From: Lachnospiraceae bacterium UBA7050
GTDB lineage: Bacteria > Bacillota > Clostridia > Lachnospirales > Lachnospiraceae
Assembly: GCA_002493905.1 (NCBI GenBank)
Contig: DLAJ01000036.1
Location: 1-32,739, forward strand
Direction of reading: 5' to 3'
DNA: 32,739 nt
In this document: positions 6,911 to 15,622 of the stretch, one piece after another
How positions within the stretch are numbered: the stretch's first letter is position 1
Layout of the letters: each line of letters begins with the position of its first letter
Made by a program: the position numbers and the translations under genes
The notes under the pieces: generated by a model
Told to the model about the DNA's origin: nothing
What the model saw: only the letters and a program-made list of their open reading frames with translations
Databases searched by the model: none

Positions 6911-8962
6911 TTAGAATATGGAAGAACCTCCTGTAACAATCCATGTCGCAAGCATCGCAGATAAGAATGCACCTACATATACATTGCCGCTCTTACGTTC
7001 AAACCATGTACTTAAGAATGTAAATACTACAAATTGAGGTACCAGTAAAATCAAAGCCGACATAAACGGTCCGCCAAATGTTGTTCCAAACAATAAATCA
7101 GCTCCGGGCCCATATCCCATGAAGAATGGTATATATTCCAGCAGCAAAATTATAAATAAACCGCCCAACAAAACAAATACATTTCCCATCCAGCATTTTA
7201 CAAAATTACCTGCCGAATTACCGTAGGTTACCTTTTGACGCATCTGCCCAAACAGCTTACACCCAACGTTTATCACAAAGAATAACGCAAAGAACGGAAG
7301 ATATACCAAAAACTGAACAAATCTTTCACCGGTAAATTTCTTAAAGAACGGCCAAATGAACCGCAGATCCAGACTAAATATACTCTGGAATACTACAACA
7401 ACGGCATACATTGCCAGCATTAATACTGCCGCAGTAAGAAAACTCTTTCCAAGGAGTCCCCAATCCAGCTTTTTGCAATGACTCTCTCTTGATAATCCAA
7501 GATCATAATAATCAGGAATTTCTTTTCCCTTTTTCCTGCTTACTGCTCTCGATATTGCCATTGTAAGGATAGAAATAATTGCCAGAGTCATATACCACGT
7601 CATAAATCCATTTCCTATTGTCATTCGGAACACATTCTCCGGAAGCGGTAATAAACCATGTCCTAACTGTGTCATAAACGGATAGCTTCCTGCACTTATC
7701 AATACCGCAATGACTGCATTTCTCCACCACTGCTTCCTTGTCATGAGCATTGGCGCACGTTTCGTACTTGCCCGGTCCACAATGATCGTCTTAAGAAACG
7801 GAACATTGCTTAACAGTATAAATCCCGGGCATAGCGATGCCATAACAGCCAGCATTGCTATCAAAACTAATACTTCCTTGTATAAATAAACCTGATCATC
7901 CGATGCAATATCCGTATTTACATTTAATGCTTTTGTAAACCAGTCGACTGCTGCCGCAATCCCCTGTCTGTCATGGGTAGTCAATCTGTGATTGGTTTTT
8001 AATAATTCTACACGTCTTGCCGTGTTATCTCCAAAACTGCCATAAGTTGTATTCCATGTGTAATCTGTTTTTGCCTCTGTTCTTCCGTTTGCTGTAAAAA
8101 ACTGCTGCCGGATTGTACTGTCTAACATGTTATCCGATACCGTTTCCTGCCTGTAATCCCGAAAATAGTTAAATTCATCATATTTTGCCTGAAGCATTAA
8201 TACATTGTGAAATTCTATATTCTCTTCATCAAATAGATTCTCTCCAAACACTTCTCCACACTGCAGAACTACCGCTGCATGCTCTTTACAGGCTGCTGCG
8301 ACCGACCAGCCCGCCCATGTTCCCATGGAATGACCGGTAATACCGATATGATCCGGTTGTATAAACGGCTGACTTTGTAACCACTTAAACGCATCAATTC
8401 CGCCCATGGAACTGTCATATAGTCCGTCAGCATCTGCATCAATCTCAATTGCTTCCCCATTTACTGCATCTGCCTCTCCCTCAAAAAAAGAAAGTGTGGA
8501 AAAATTCATCATGGTTAAAAATCTTTCCGGTCCGCTAAGTCCAACCTTTACTACTGTTTCGCTTCCGTCTTCAGACTGTCCCTGAATCTTATATGTAGTA
8601 CTTCCGCGGAAACGTAAGGAACGTTCGTTATATCCATGTCCAAATTCATCAATGCAGACCGCTACAATTCCTCTTCTGGCAAGCTCAATTGCGTATGCTG
8701 CAGAGGTTTCGCTATCATTTTGGTATCCATGCAGGCATAACACAGCCGGTAACGGATTGCTTTCGCTTGCCTCTTTGGGAATATACATCTTATATGTAAT
8801 ACGGTAATCTACATCATCTTCCGCTTCCACAACGAAGGAAGATGTTACGATATCCACATTTCCAAAGTCCGTCTGTATCATATTGGCAAATATCATACAC
8901 AATGTAGCAATTACCAGACACATCGCCAATGCGGCTGTCGCCTTCTTTGTTTTCTTACTCAT
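6911..8962 (-). CDS. alpha/beta-hydrolase fused to an eight-helix membrane domain
   Basis: A 683-residue protein. A basic N-terminus and one helix (about 9-30) precede an alpha/beta-hydrolase domain (about 40-345): oxyanion-region LHGY (77-80), nucleophile elbow GHSMG with Ser212, a likely acid at Asp262 (QAKYDEF) and His at 325 or 330. Eight hydrophobic segments follow (about 360-385, 413-435, 453-473, 508-530, 550-570, 592-615, 634-655, 661-680). Loops rich in Arg/Lys alternate so that the hydrolase domain is predicted outside the cell. The start overlaps the glycerate kinase stop by four bases (ATGA), so the two are coupled. Substrate unknown; a glycerate ester is a reasonable guess from context. 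Confidence 0.8.
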   Translation of the reverse strand: MSKKTKKATAALAMCLVIATLCMIFANMIQTDFGNVDIVTSSFVVEAEDDVDYRITYKMYIPKEASESNPLPAVLCLHGYQNDSETSAAYAIELARRGIVAVCIDEFGHGYNERSLRFRGSTTYKIQGQSEDGSETVVKVGLSGPERFLTMMNFSTLSFFEGEADAVNGEAIEIDADADGLYDSSMGGIDAFKWLQSQPFIQPDHIGITGHSMGTWAGWSVAAACKEHAAVVLQCGEVFGENLFDEENIEFHNVLMLQAKYDEFNYFRDYRQETVSDNMLDSTIRQQFFTANGRTEAKTDYTWNTTYGSFGDNTARRVELLKTNHRLTTHDRQGIAAAVDWFTKALNVNTDIASDDQVYLYKEVLVLIAMLAVMASLCPGFILLSNVPFLKTIIVDRASTKRAPMLMTRKQWWRNAVIAVLISAGSYPFMTQLGHGLLPLPENVFRMTIGNGFMTWYMTLAIISILTMAISRAVSRKKGKEIPDYYDLGLSRESHCKKLDWGLLGKSFLTAAVLMLAMYAVVVVFQSIFSLDLRFIWPFFKKFTGERFVQFLVYLPFFALFFVINVGCKLFGQMRQKVTYGNSAGNFVKCWMGNVFVLLGGLFIILLLEYIPFFMGYGPGADLLFGTTFGGPFMSALILLVPQFVVFTFLSTWFERKSGNVYVGAFLSAMLATWIVTGGSSIF

Positions 8963-10077
8963 GCCAAATCACCTCCACTTGATTTGAAATAAATACCTGC
9001 CTTGTCTTTCAGGTATTTACTTCCGTTTGTTATCGCTTCCTCTAACGGAATTCCACGCCCTATCTCAACAACATTGATTCCAATGCGTTCAAGCTCTTTT
9101 GATGGTATTTCACAACTTCCGCAAAAAACAACGATTGGAATATCTCCCGCATGACGCTTGATACCACTTAACACCTTTCCCATCAAACTCTGACGATCCA
9201 GCTTTCCCTCTCCGGTAATAATCAATTTACTGTCCTTTTTCTTCTCGTCAAAACGGCTTATTTCAAGCATAACTTCAATTCCGCTTCGTATTTTGGCCCC
9301 TAAAAATGCGCAGCATCCACATCCGGCACCACCCGCAGCCCCTCCTCCCTTTAACATCGAATAGTCCTTCCCGGTCAACTTTTTCAATACTTCACATAAA
9401 TTTCTAAGTCCTTTGTCCAATATTTCAATATCCTTTTCTAATGCGCCTTTTTGAGGTCCAAACACATAAGCGGCTCCTTGTTTACCATACAAAGGATTTT
9501 CAACATCACACATAATTGTGAATACCGATTCTGAAACGCGTACATCAATACTACTAAGATCGATTCTTGCTATTCGTGATAAGGTACTCCCCACAGGGAT
9601 AAACTCATATCCTTCGGCATCTATGAAGCGGCCCCCTAATGCCGCTGCCATTCCGCATCCGCCATCCGTCGTAGCGCTTCCACCCAGACATAATAAAAAT
9701 TTTCTGCACCCCTTGCCGAAGGCATCCATGATCAGCTGGCCAAATCCATAGGTTGTCGCTTCCAGCGCCTGAAATGTTGTCTGCTTTGTAATTCCACTGC
9801 TTTCTGCAATTTCAATAATTGCCGTCTTATCCTTAGCAATACCATAACACGCCACAATATCCAGATTTTCAGGTGACTTTACCTGTACATATTCCTTGTG
9901 TCCACCAAGCAGAGCCAATATGCAGTCAACGCTTCCTTCTCCACCGTCTGCAATCGGTATTTTTATACAATCACAATTTGTAAATCGTTTTGCTTCAGTT
10001 TCGATAATATCAGCTGCTTCCCCGGAAGACATACTTCCCTTGAAGCTATCCGGAATGATAATAATGCTCCCGCCCAA
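8959..10077 (-). CDS. glycerate kinase (GarK/GlxK type)
   Basis: Phosphorylates D-glycerate with ATP, normally to 2-phosphoglycerate for lower glycolysis. The 372-residue length is standard for the family. Landmarks are IIIIPDSFKGSMSSGEAAD at the N-terminus, IPIADGGEGSVDC, LLCLGGSATTDGGCGMAAALG, KGGGAAGGAGCG and LIITGEGKLDRQSLMGKV. The start is TTG at 10077 with GGAGGG five bases upstream; no ATG is near. It sits between the CdaR-type regulator and the hydrolase, overlaps the latter by four bases, and is probably activated by the regulator. No glycerate or sugar-diacid transporter is present in the window. Confidence 0.93.
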   Translation of the reverse strand: MGGSIIIIPDSFKGSMSSGEAADIIETEAKRFTNCDCIKIPIADGGEGSVDCILALLGGHKEYVQVKSPENLDIVACYGIAKDKTAIIEIAESSGITKQTTFQALEATTYGFGQLIMDAFGKGCRKFLLCLGGSATTDGGCGMAAALGGRFIDAEGYEFIPVGSTLSRIARIDLSSIDVRVSESVFTIMCDVENPLYGKQGAAYVFGPQKGALEKDIEILDKGLRNLCEVLKKLTGKDYSMLKGGGAAGGAGCGCCAFLGAKIRSGIEVMLEISRFDEKKKDSKLIITGEGKLDRQSLMGKVLSGIKRHAGDIPIVVFCGSCEIPSKELERIGINVVEIGRGIPLEEAITNGSKYLKDKAGIYFKSSGGDLA

Positions 10078-10130
10078 ACTATCCCTCCGTTTCGTTCTTT
10101 ATTCTACTTCTATCATACAAAAACACACGA

Positions 10131-10164
10131 AAAAAATCTATGTCTTATAAGACATAGATTTTTT
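10131..10164. terminator. perfect 34-bp palindrome, terminator of the cdaR-type gene
   Basis: The two 17-base halves (10131-10147 and 10148-10164) are exact reverse complements, AT-rich, with A/T runs at both ends. It begins 13 bases after the regulator's stop and so acts as a terminator on the minus strand. It also lies directly upstream of the promoter region of the glycerate kinase gene, so it could additionally be a regulator site. Confidence 0.75.
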
Positions 10165-10176
10165 CTATTTTTTGTC

Positions 10177-11301
10177 CTATCTAACATTTTCCCATAGTTT
10201 TAATGCTAAGGTGTATGTATAGATCCCGTTTGATGTTCTGATATCTACTCCCGTAATCTGCTCTAGTTTTTTTATCCTGTATTTGACTGTATTTTTATGA
10301 AGAAAAAGCCGTTCACTTATTTCAGTCAGGGAGCCGTTTGCTTCCAAGTAACTATTTGCAAAATCCAAATACTTTTGAATTTCTTCTATTTCAATATCTC
10401 CGAAAAGTCTCCGTATATATTGCATACAGACTTCTTTTGGTACATTTCCAAGCACAAAACGAATGTCAAGTTCGTCATAACAGGTCAATTCTGAGGCACA
10501 TTTAACAGATAATTCTAATGCCTTAACTGCCTTCTTAAAATTATTATATAGGTGCAATACTTCTGCTTTGCTATCTACGCCTGCAGCTAATCTGCAATCA
10601 AAAAGATTTCGAATCTGATCTAAGATTGCCCGAAGACCGTTAATCAAAGATTTTTCATCCATTTCATCCAATACGCAAACGATCTTCGTTGCAGTTCGAA
10701 ACACGTTTCCGCCAAAATGTTCATGAACTGCTTTCCTTATATACCTGGATATTTCTGTCTGTATGCTGTCCTCTACTTTATTTTCAGATAGAATCTGCAA
10801 GACTGCAATTCTCTTGGGTTTACTCACATCCACCGCAAAAGCCTCTGCCATCCGGTAAAATTCCTGTGGATTCTTTGATTCATATCCGCCCAATATCCAT
10901 TCGTCAAGAAACCGGTCTCTTGCCTTCTGCTCAATGATCTCCTGCTCTTTAATCCGCCCATCCAGCAACAAAATTTCAGTCATTCTCTTGATGATCTGGC
11001 CATACTTAAGTACATCTTCCACTTTACCGGTTATGCCAATAATACCTACGATCTCTCTTTGAAAAATAATGGGCAGATTTACACCGTTCTGGCTTCCCTC
11101 GTACTGCAAATTATTCTCTACAATCAGCTGGTTAAGATTCTCTTCTATGATCTTCTTTGCACCACCGTGTATACTTCCTTCTCTTTCCGCAGTCGAACTC
11201 GCGATGATGACTCCATCCGTATCCATAATGTTTATCTTCTGACCAAGTACTTCTGAAATCTGATTTACGATCTCTTTTGCAGTAGCAGATGATATCTTCA
11301 T
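10177..11301 (-). CDS. cdaR: CdaR-type sugar diacid/glycerate-responsive regulator
   Basis: A 374-residue regulator. An N-terminal sugar-diacid recognition domain (about 1-130: AKEIVNQISEVLGQKINIMD, GVIIASST, GVNLPIIFQREIVGIIGITG) is followed by a divergent GGDEF-like middle. The C-terminal PucR-type helix-turn-helix is at about 310-370 (LTEISERLFLHKNTVKYRIKKLEQITG). Family members respond to glycerate, glucarate or galactarate and activate their catabolic genes. The adjacent glycerate kinase makes glycerate the likely signal. The start has AGAGG five bases upstream. The gene is separated from the operon by a perfect palindrome, so its transcription probably ends before the kinase gene. Confidence 0.88.
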   Translation of the reverse strand: MKISSATAKEIVNQISEVLGQKINIMDTDGVIIASSTAEREGSIHGGAKKIIEENLNQLIVENNLQYEGSQNGVNLPIIFQREIVGIIGITGKVEDVLKYGQIIKRMTEILLLDGRIKEQEIIEQKARDRFLDEWILGGYESKNPQEFYRMAEAFAVDVSKPKRIAVLQILSENKVEDSIQTEISRYIRKAVHEHFGGNVFRTATKIVCVLDEMDEKSLINGLRAILDQIRNLFDCRLAAGVDSKAEVLHLYNNFKKAVKALELSVKCASELTCYDELDIRFVLGNVPKEVCMQYIRRLFGDIEIEEIQKYLDFANSYLEANGSLTEISERLFLHKNTVKYRIKKLEQITGVDIRTSNGIYTYTLALKLWENVR

Positions 11302-11343
11302 AGTAACCTCTTTTATTCATTTTCAGTTTCTTCTCATACTTTT

Positions 11344-11372
11344 ATTTTAGCACGTCTGCATCCAACTTTCCA
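11344..11372 (-). promoter_or_regulatory. candidate promoter of the cdaR-type gene
   Basis: On the minus strand TGGAAA (11372-11367) and TAAAAT (11349-11344) are spaced by 17 bp, about 45 bases before the start codon. Confidence 0.4.
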
Positions 11373-11435
11373 CTGATTGAAAAAGAAGTAACTTTCGACG
11401 CCTAATTATCATTGCTCATACTCTTTTCAACTAAC

Positions 11436-11488
11436 GTGCGCCGCAAGGCGCACTGCAAAAAAAAGAGAAGCCTTCGCTTCTCTTTTTT
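11436..11488. terminator. terminator region after malQ
   Basis: Two hairpins lie side by side. The first is GTGCGCC-GCAA-GGCGCAC (11436-11453). The second has 13-base arms (11459-11471 and 11476-11488) around CTTC and ends in T runs on both strands. The second begins about 16 bases past the malQ stop and is a strong intrinsic terminator. Confidence 0.8.
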
Positions 11489-11503
11489 CCTATTTCCCTT
11501 TAT

Positions 11504-12982
11504 TCAACATCTCGCATAAAGCTTTGTCATTGCATAGATTCTTTCCGCCAATTCCTCCGTGAACTGACCGTCCAGCATCCGCCATTCCCAGTTTCCGCCA
11601 AGCGTGGACGGGAAATTAAAGCGTGCCTCTCCGCCAAGTTCTAAGTAATCCTGCATCGGAATGATGCAAGTGTCCGCCGTCGATGCAAGCGCCGCACGGA
11701 TAAAGCACCACGGCACTTTTTTCCTGCTGTGAACGTCCAGATAAGCATTCGCATACCGTCTGTCTTTTACGGACAATCCGTCATACCAGCTTAACGTCGT
11801 ATCGTTGTCATGCGTTCCGGTATACACAATGCAGTTCTGCGTGTAATTATGCGGCAGATAGCTGCTGTCCGCACCCTTGGAGTCAAACGCAAACTGCACG
11901 ATCTTCATACCCGGAAAGCCTGTTTTTTTCACAAGCTTAAATACGGAATCAGTTAAGAAGCCAAGGTCTTCGGCAATGACTCTGCGCTTACCAAGCTGAT
12001 TCTTCATCTCGCGGAACAGATCATAACCCGGTCCTTTTTCCCAATGCCCGAACTCCGCGGTCGGATCGCCGTACGGAATCGAATAATACTCGTCAAAGCC
12101 CCTGAAATGATCGATGCGCACCACATCATAGAGTGTAAAGCAGTACGCAATCCGCTTCATCCACCACTCGTAATGCGTCCCCGCATGATACTCCCAGTTA
12201 TAAAGCGGATTTCCCCAAAGCTGGCCCGTCGCGGCAAACGCATCGGGCGGGCAGCCCGCAACCGCAAGCGGGACACAGTCCTTGTCAAGCTGGAACAATT
12301 TTGGATTCGCCCATGTATCGGCGCTGTCGAACGCCACATAGATCGGAATATCGCCGATGATCTCGACCCCGTTTTTGTTGGCATACGTTTTAAGTGCCTT
12401 CCACTGTTTCGCAAATTCATACTGCTGGAACTGATAAAAGCAGATTTCCTCAGCGAACTTCTGACGGTAACTCTTTAATGCGCTCTCTTTGCGCAGGCGG
12501 ATATCATCGTCCCACTCGCTCCAGCTTTTTCCGTCAAATGAATTTTTGACCGCCATATAAAGCGCGTAATCATCCAGCCAATACGCGTTTTCCGCACAGA
12601 AGTTCCGAAACTCCGGATCATCCCCGATGCTGCTTCGCTCAAATGCTTTTTTCAAAATAGCGAATCGGGAACGGTAAATCTTTTCATAATCTACCTTCGC
12701 CTCGTTGCTGCCGTAGTCGGCCTTCCCGCATTCTTCTTTTGTCAGAAGCCCTTCTCCAATCAGCGTCTCCAAATCAATATAATACGGATTTCCCGCAAAC
12801 GTGGAGAAAGACTGGTACGGGGAATCCCCGTAACCAGTCGGTCCTAAGGGCAGAATCTGCCAGTAAGTCTGCCCCGCTTTTTTACACATATCCACAAATT
12901 CATACGCCTGTTTTGAAAATCCGCCGATCCCGTATTTGGACGGAATCGCCGACACAGGCATGAGTATGCCGCTCCTTCTCAT
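11504..12982 (-). CDS. malQ: 4-alpha-glucanotransferase (amylomaltase)
   Basis: Transfers glucan segments between maltodextrins and releases glucose; GH77 family. With the start at 12982 (GGGAGG five bases upstream) it is 492 residues, the normal length for the short bacterial form. Opening RRSGILMPVSAIPSKYGIGGF and GDSPYQSFSTFAGNPYYID are typical. Catalytic candidates are Asp291 in VVRIDHFRG, Glu338 in VIAEDLG and Asp392 in THDND. An 11-codon longer form from 13015 has no advantage. It lies 58 bases after glgP on the same strand, so the two probably form one operon for cytoplasmic maltodextrin or glycogen breakdown. Confidence 0.95.
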   Translation of the reverse strand: MRRSGILMPVSAIPSKYGIGGFSKQAYEFVDMCKKAGQTYWQILPLGPTGYGDSPYQSFSTFAGNPYYIDLETLIGEGLLTKEECGKADYGSNEAKVDYEKIYRSRFAILKKAFERSSIGDDPEFRNFCAENAYWLDDYALYMAVKNSFDGKSWSEWDDDIRLRKESALKSYRQKFAEEICFYQFQQYEFAKQWKALKTYANKNGVEIIGDIPIYVAFDSADTWANPKLFQLDKDCVPLAVAGCPPDAFAATGQLWGNPLYNWEYHAGTHYEWWMKRIAYCFTLYDVVRIDHFRGFDEYYSIPYGDPTAEFGHWEKGPGYDLFREMKNQLGKRRVIAEDLGFLTDSVFKLVKKTGFPGMKIVQFAFDSKGADSSYLPHNYTQNCIVYTGTHDNDTTLSWYDGLSVKDRRYANAYLDVHSRKKVPWCFIRAALASTADTCIIPMQDYLELGGEARFNFPSTLGGNWEWRMLDGQFTEELAERIYAMTKLYARC

Positions 12983-13040
12983 CGGAACCTCCCTTATGCC
13001 GCCTCTAGCGGTCAATCCACCCTATTGGTATTCTTCCGCT

Positions 13041-15359
13041 TTATTTCGACTCTTCCAGTTTCCAGATATCCCGGTTGTACTCTTCGATCGTACGGTCGGA
13101 TGAGAAGAATCCTGCCTTTGCAATGTTCACAAGCATCATGCGTTTCCACTTTGCACGGTCCTCATATGCGGCGAAAATCGCATCCTTCTTTTCAATATAA
13201 TCTTCGAGATCAAGCAGCGTCATAAACCAGTCCTTATTTAAGAGCTCCTTATGCAGTCTCTCAAGATTCTCTTTTTTGCCGACCTTCAGCACCGGCTTGC
13301 TGACAATAAAGTCAACCGCTTCTTGAATGACCGGACTCTTATCATAATAATCCTTCGCTACATAGTCTGCCTTTTCGTAATGCTTGATGACCTGCTCGCT
13401 GTTTTCACCGAAAATATAAATGTTATCGTCGCCGACAAGCTCGTGAATCTCTACGTTCGCGCCATCGCTCGTTCCAAGTGTCACCGCGCCGTTTAACATG
13501 AATTTCATGTTGCCCGTGCCGGACGCCTCCTTGCTCGCAAGAGATATCTGCTCGGAAACATCGCATGCCGGAATGAGTTTTTCCGCGTAGCTGACATTGT
13601 AGTTCTCCACCATGACAAGACTCATATACGGGCTGACATCCGGATCGTGGTTGATGATCTCCTGTAATACGAGCAGCAGGTGAATAATGTCCTGTGCGAT
13701 CACATACGCCGGAGCCGCCTTTGCGCCAAAGATAAAGGTAAGCGGTCTTACCGGCTTTTTGCCCGCCTTGATCTCCAGATATTTGTGAATGATATAAAGC
13801 GCGTTCATCTGCTGACGCTTATACTCATGCAGTCTCTTTACCTGAATATCGAAAATAGAATCCGGCGACACCTCAACACCTTCATGCTCTTTCAGGTATG
13901 CTGCCAGTTTCTCTTTATTATGATGTTTGATCTCCGCAAGCCTGTCGAGTACCGCTTCATCATCCTTATGCGCAAGCAGCTTCTCAAGCTCTGCAGCATC
14001 CTTCTTGTAGCCTTTTCCGATCGTCTCCTCAAGGAATGCAGCAAGCTCTCTGTTGCAGGATAACAGCCAGCGGCGGAAGGTAATGCCGTTTGTCTTATTG
14101 TTAAACTTCTCAGGATACAGCTTATAAAATGCGTGCAGCTCGGTATCCTTTAAGATCTCCGTGTGGATAGCAGCCACGCCGTTTACGCTGAAACCATAGT
14201 GAATATCAATGTGCGCCATATGCACGCGCTTATCCTTATCAATGATCTGGACAGCCTTGTCTTTATATTTTGCGCGCACGCGCTTGTCAAGCTCCTTAAT
14301 GATCGGCACGAGCTGCGGAACAACCTTCTCAAGGTATGCAAGCGGCCATTTTTCAAGAGCCTCCGCAAGAATCGTGTGGTTTGTGTACGCGCAGGTCTTG
14401 CTGACCACGTCAATCGCCTCATCCATCGTGAACGCCTTGTCGTTGACCAGAATGCGGATCAATTCAGGGATAATCATCGTCGGATGCGTATCGTTAATCT
14501 GGATGACCGCATGCTCATTCATCTTGCGCAGATCATATTTATGCTCCTTCATCTCCTGTAAAATGAGCTGTGCGGCGTTGCTGACCATAAAATACTGCTG
14601 ATAAATGCGCAGCAGATTGCCCGCCTCATCGGAATCATCCGGATACAGGAACAGCGTCAGGTTTTTCTCAATATCCTCTTTGTCAAAATTAATACCGTCC
14701 TTCACAATGGACTCGTCCACGGACTCAATATCAAACAGGCGCAGCTTATTAATGCCGTTGTCATAACCGACCACATCAATATCATACAGACGGGACTTCA
14801 CCTTTCGGTCACCAAATTCGATCTGGAATGAGATATCCGTCTTATTCAGCCAGGACTGTTTCTCGATCCAGTCATTCTTCTCCGCCTTCTGAAGCCGTTC
14901 CTCAAATACCTGCTTGAACAGCCCGAAATGATAATTTAAGCCGATACCCTCACCCGGCAGCCCGAGCGTCGCAATGGAATCCATAAAGCAGGCAGCCAGT
15001 CTTCCAAGTCCGCCGTTTCCTAAAGACGGTTCCGGCTCCACTTCCTCAATACGGCTTAACTCTTTTCCTTTTTTCTTCAAAATTTCCTCAACCTTGTCAT
15101 AAACGCCAAGATTGATCAGGTTGTTGGATAAAAGCTTCCCGATCAGGAATTCAGCGGAAATATAATAAATCTTCTTCTCGCCGTTAATCTCGTCCGTCGC
15201 CTCCATCAGACATTTGGACATCTGAAGCACGCAGTAATACGTCTCCTCATCGGTACACTCGCTGATGGTCTTGCCGAACATGTCTTTCGCAAAATCCTCC
15301 AGCTGCTGTTCCAATTTTAACTCCAATACTTCACGCTGCATGTTTGGTAATAATGTCAT
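13041..15359 (-). CDS. glgP: glycogen/starch/maltodextrin phosphorylase
   Basis: Releases glucose-1-phosphate from alpha-1,4-glucans using a pyridoxal phosphate cofactor; GT35. The 772 residues span the family. Visible signatures include EPSLGNGGLGRLAACFMDS, HAVIQINDTHPT, IQVKRLHEYKRQQMN, and the cofactor segment EASGTGNMKF, with the Schiff-base lysine at about residue 619. The ATG at 15359 has GGAGGG nine bases upstream. It starts the glgP-malQ operon. A LacI-type operator lies between the -35 and -10 of its promoter about 215 bases upstream. Confidence 0.95.
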   Translation of the reverse strand: MTLLPNMQREVLELKLEQQLEDFAKDMFGKTISECTDEETYYCVLQMSKCLMEATDEINGEKKIYYISAEFLIGKLLSNNLINLGVYDKVEEILKKKGKELSRIEEVEPEPSLGNGGLGRLAACFMDSIATLGLPGEGIGLNYHFGLFKQVFEERLQKAEKNDWIEKQSWLNKTDISFQIEFGDRKVKSRLYDIDVVGYDNGINKLRLFDIESVDESIVKDGINFDKEDIEKNLTLFLYPDDSDEAGNLLRIYQQYFMVSNAAQLILQEMKEHKYDLRKMNEHAVIQINDTHPTMIIPELIRILVNDKAFTMDEAIDVVSKTCAYTNHTILAEALEKWPLAYLEKVVPQLVPIIKELDKRVRAKYKDKAVQIIDKDKRVHMAHIDIHYGFSVNGVAAIHTEILKDTELHAFYKLYPEKFNNKTNGITFRRWLLSCNRELAAFLEETIGKGYKKDAAELEKLLAHKDDEAVLDRLAEIKHHNKEKLAAYLKEHEGVEVSPDSIFDIQVKRLHEYKRQQMNALYIIHKYLEIKAGKKPVRPLTFIFGAKAAPAYVIAQDIIHLLLVLQEIINHDPDVSPYMSLVMVENYNVSYAEKLIPACDVSEQISLASKEASGTGNMKFMLNGAVTLGTSDGANVEIHELVGDDNIYIFGENSEQVIKHYEKADYVAKDYYDKSPVIQEAVDFIVSKPVLKVGKKENLERLHKELLNKDWFMTLLDLEDYIEKKDAIFAAYEDRAKWKRMMLVNIAKAGFFSSDRTIEEYNRDIWKLEESK

Positions 15360-15443
15360 TGCCGTTTTCCCTCCTGTTTTGACACCTTTCTTTTGGTGTG
15401 GTTGCTTTTTGCTGCCCCTTGCGTTTCTAAATTTTTTAGTTCT

Positions 15444-15530
15444 TTACAATTTTTTCAGTTCTTTGAACTTCTCCATTTCATCCGTTTTGTTCTGTCCGGG
15501 ATGAATGATCTCTGCTTTCTTCCTTATCAT
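15444..15530 (-). other. possible upstream ORF in the long glgP leader
   Basis: A 28-codon frame begins at ATG 15530 and is Lys/Glu-rich. There is no good ribosome binding site, and the A-rich leader makes such frames likely by chance. A second frame without a start codon continues from it after a one-base shift and ends in an ATGA overlap with glgP. Weakly supported. Confidence 0.2.
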
Positions 15531-15574
15531 CTGATTCTTTCTGTTTTTTATCCGTTTTTCTTTCTGTCTCCCCT

Positions 15575-15603
15575 AGAATAGCACAAGAAAACGTTTTCCG
15601 CAA
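15575..15603 (-). promoter_or_regulatory. glgP promoter with LacI-type operator in the spacer
   Basis: On the minus strand TTGCGG (15603-15598) and TATTCT (15580-15575) are 17 bp apart. The perfect 12-bp palindrome GAAAACGTTTTC (15587-15598) fills most of the spacer, where a bound repressor would block polymerase. It matches the operator at the LacI-family gene's own promoter (19100-19113). A looser copy, GGAAACGTTTTA (about 15661-15672), lies some 70 bases upstream inside the LysR gene. Confidence 0.65.
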
Positions 15604-15622
15604 GGGGTATTTTCCATTTTTT

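Noticed and set aside
13680..14561. Plus-strand open frames opposite glgP
   Set aside because: They are antisense shadows of a highly conserved enzyme gene, without binding sites or family resemblance.
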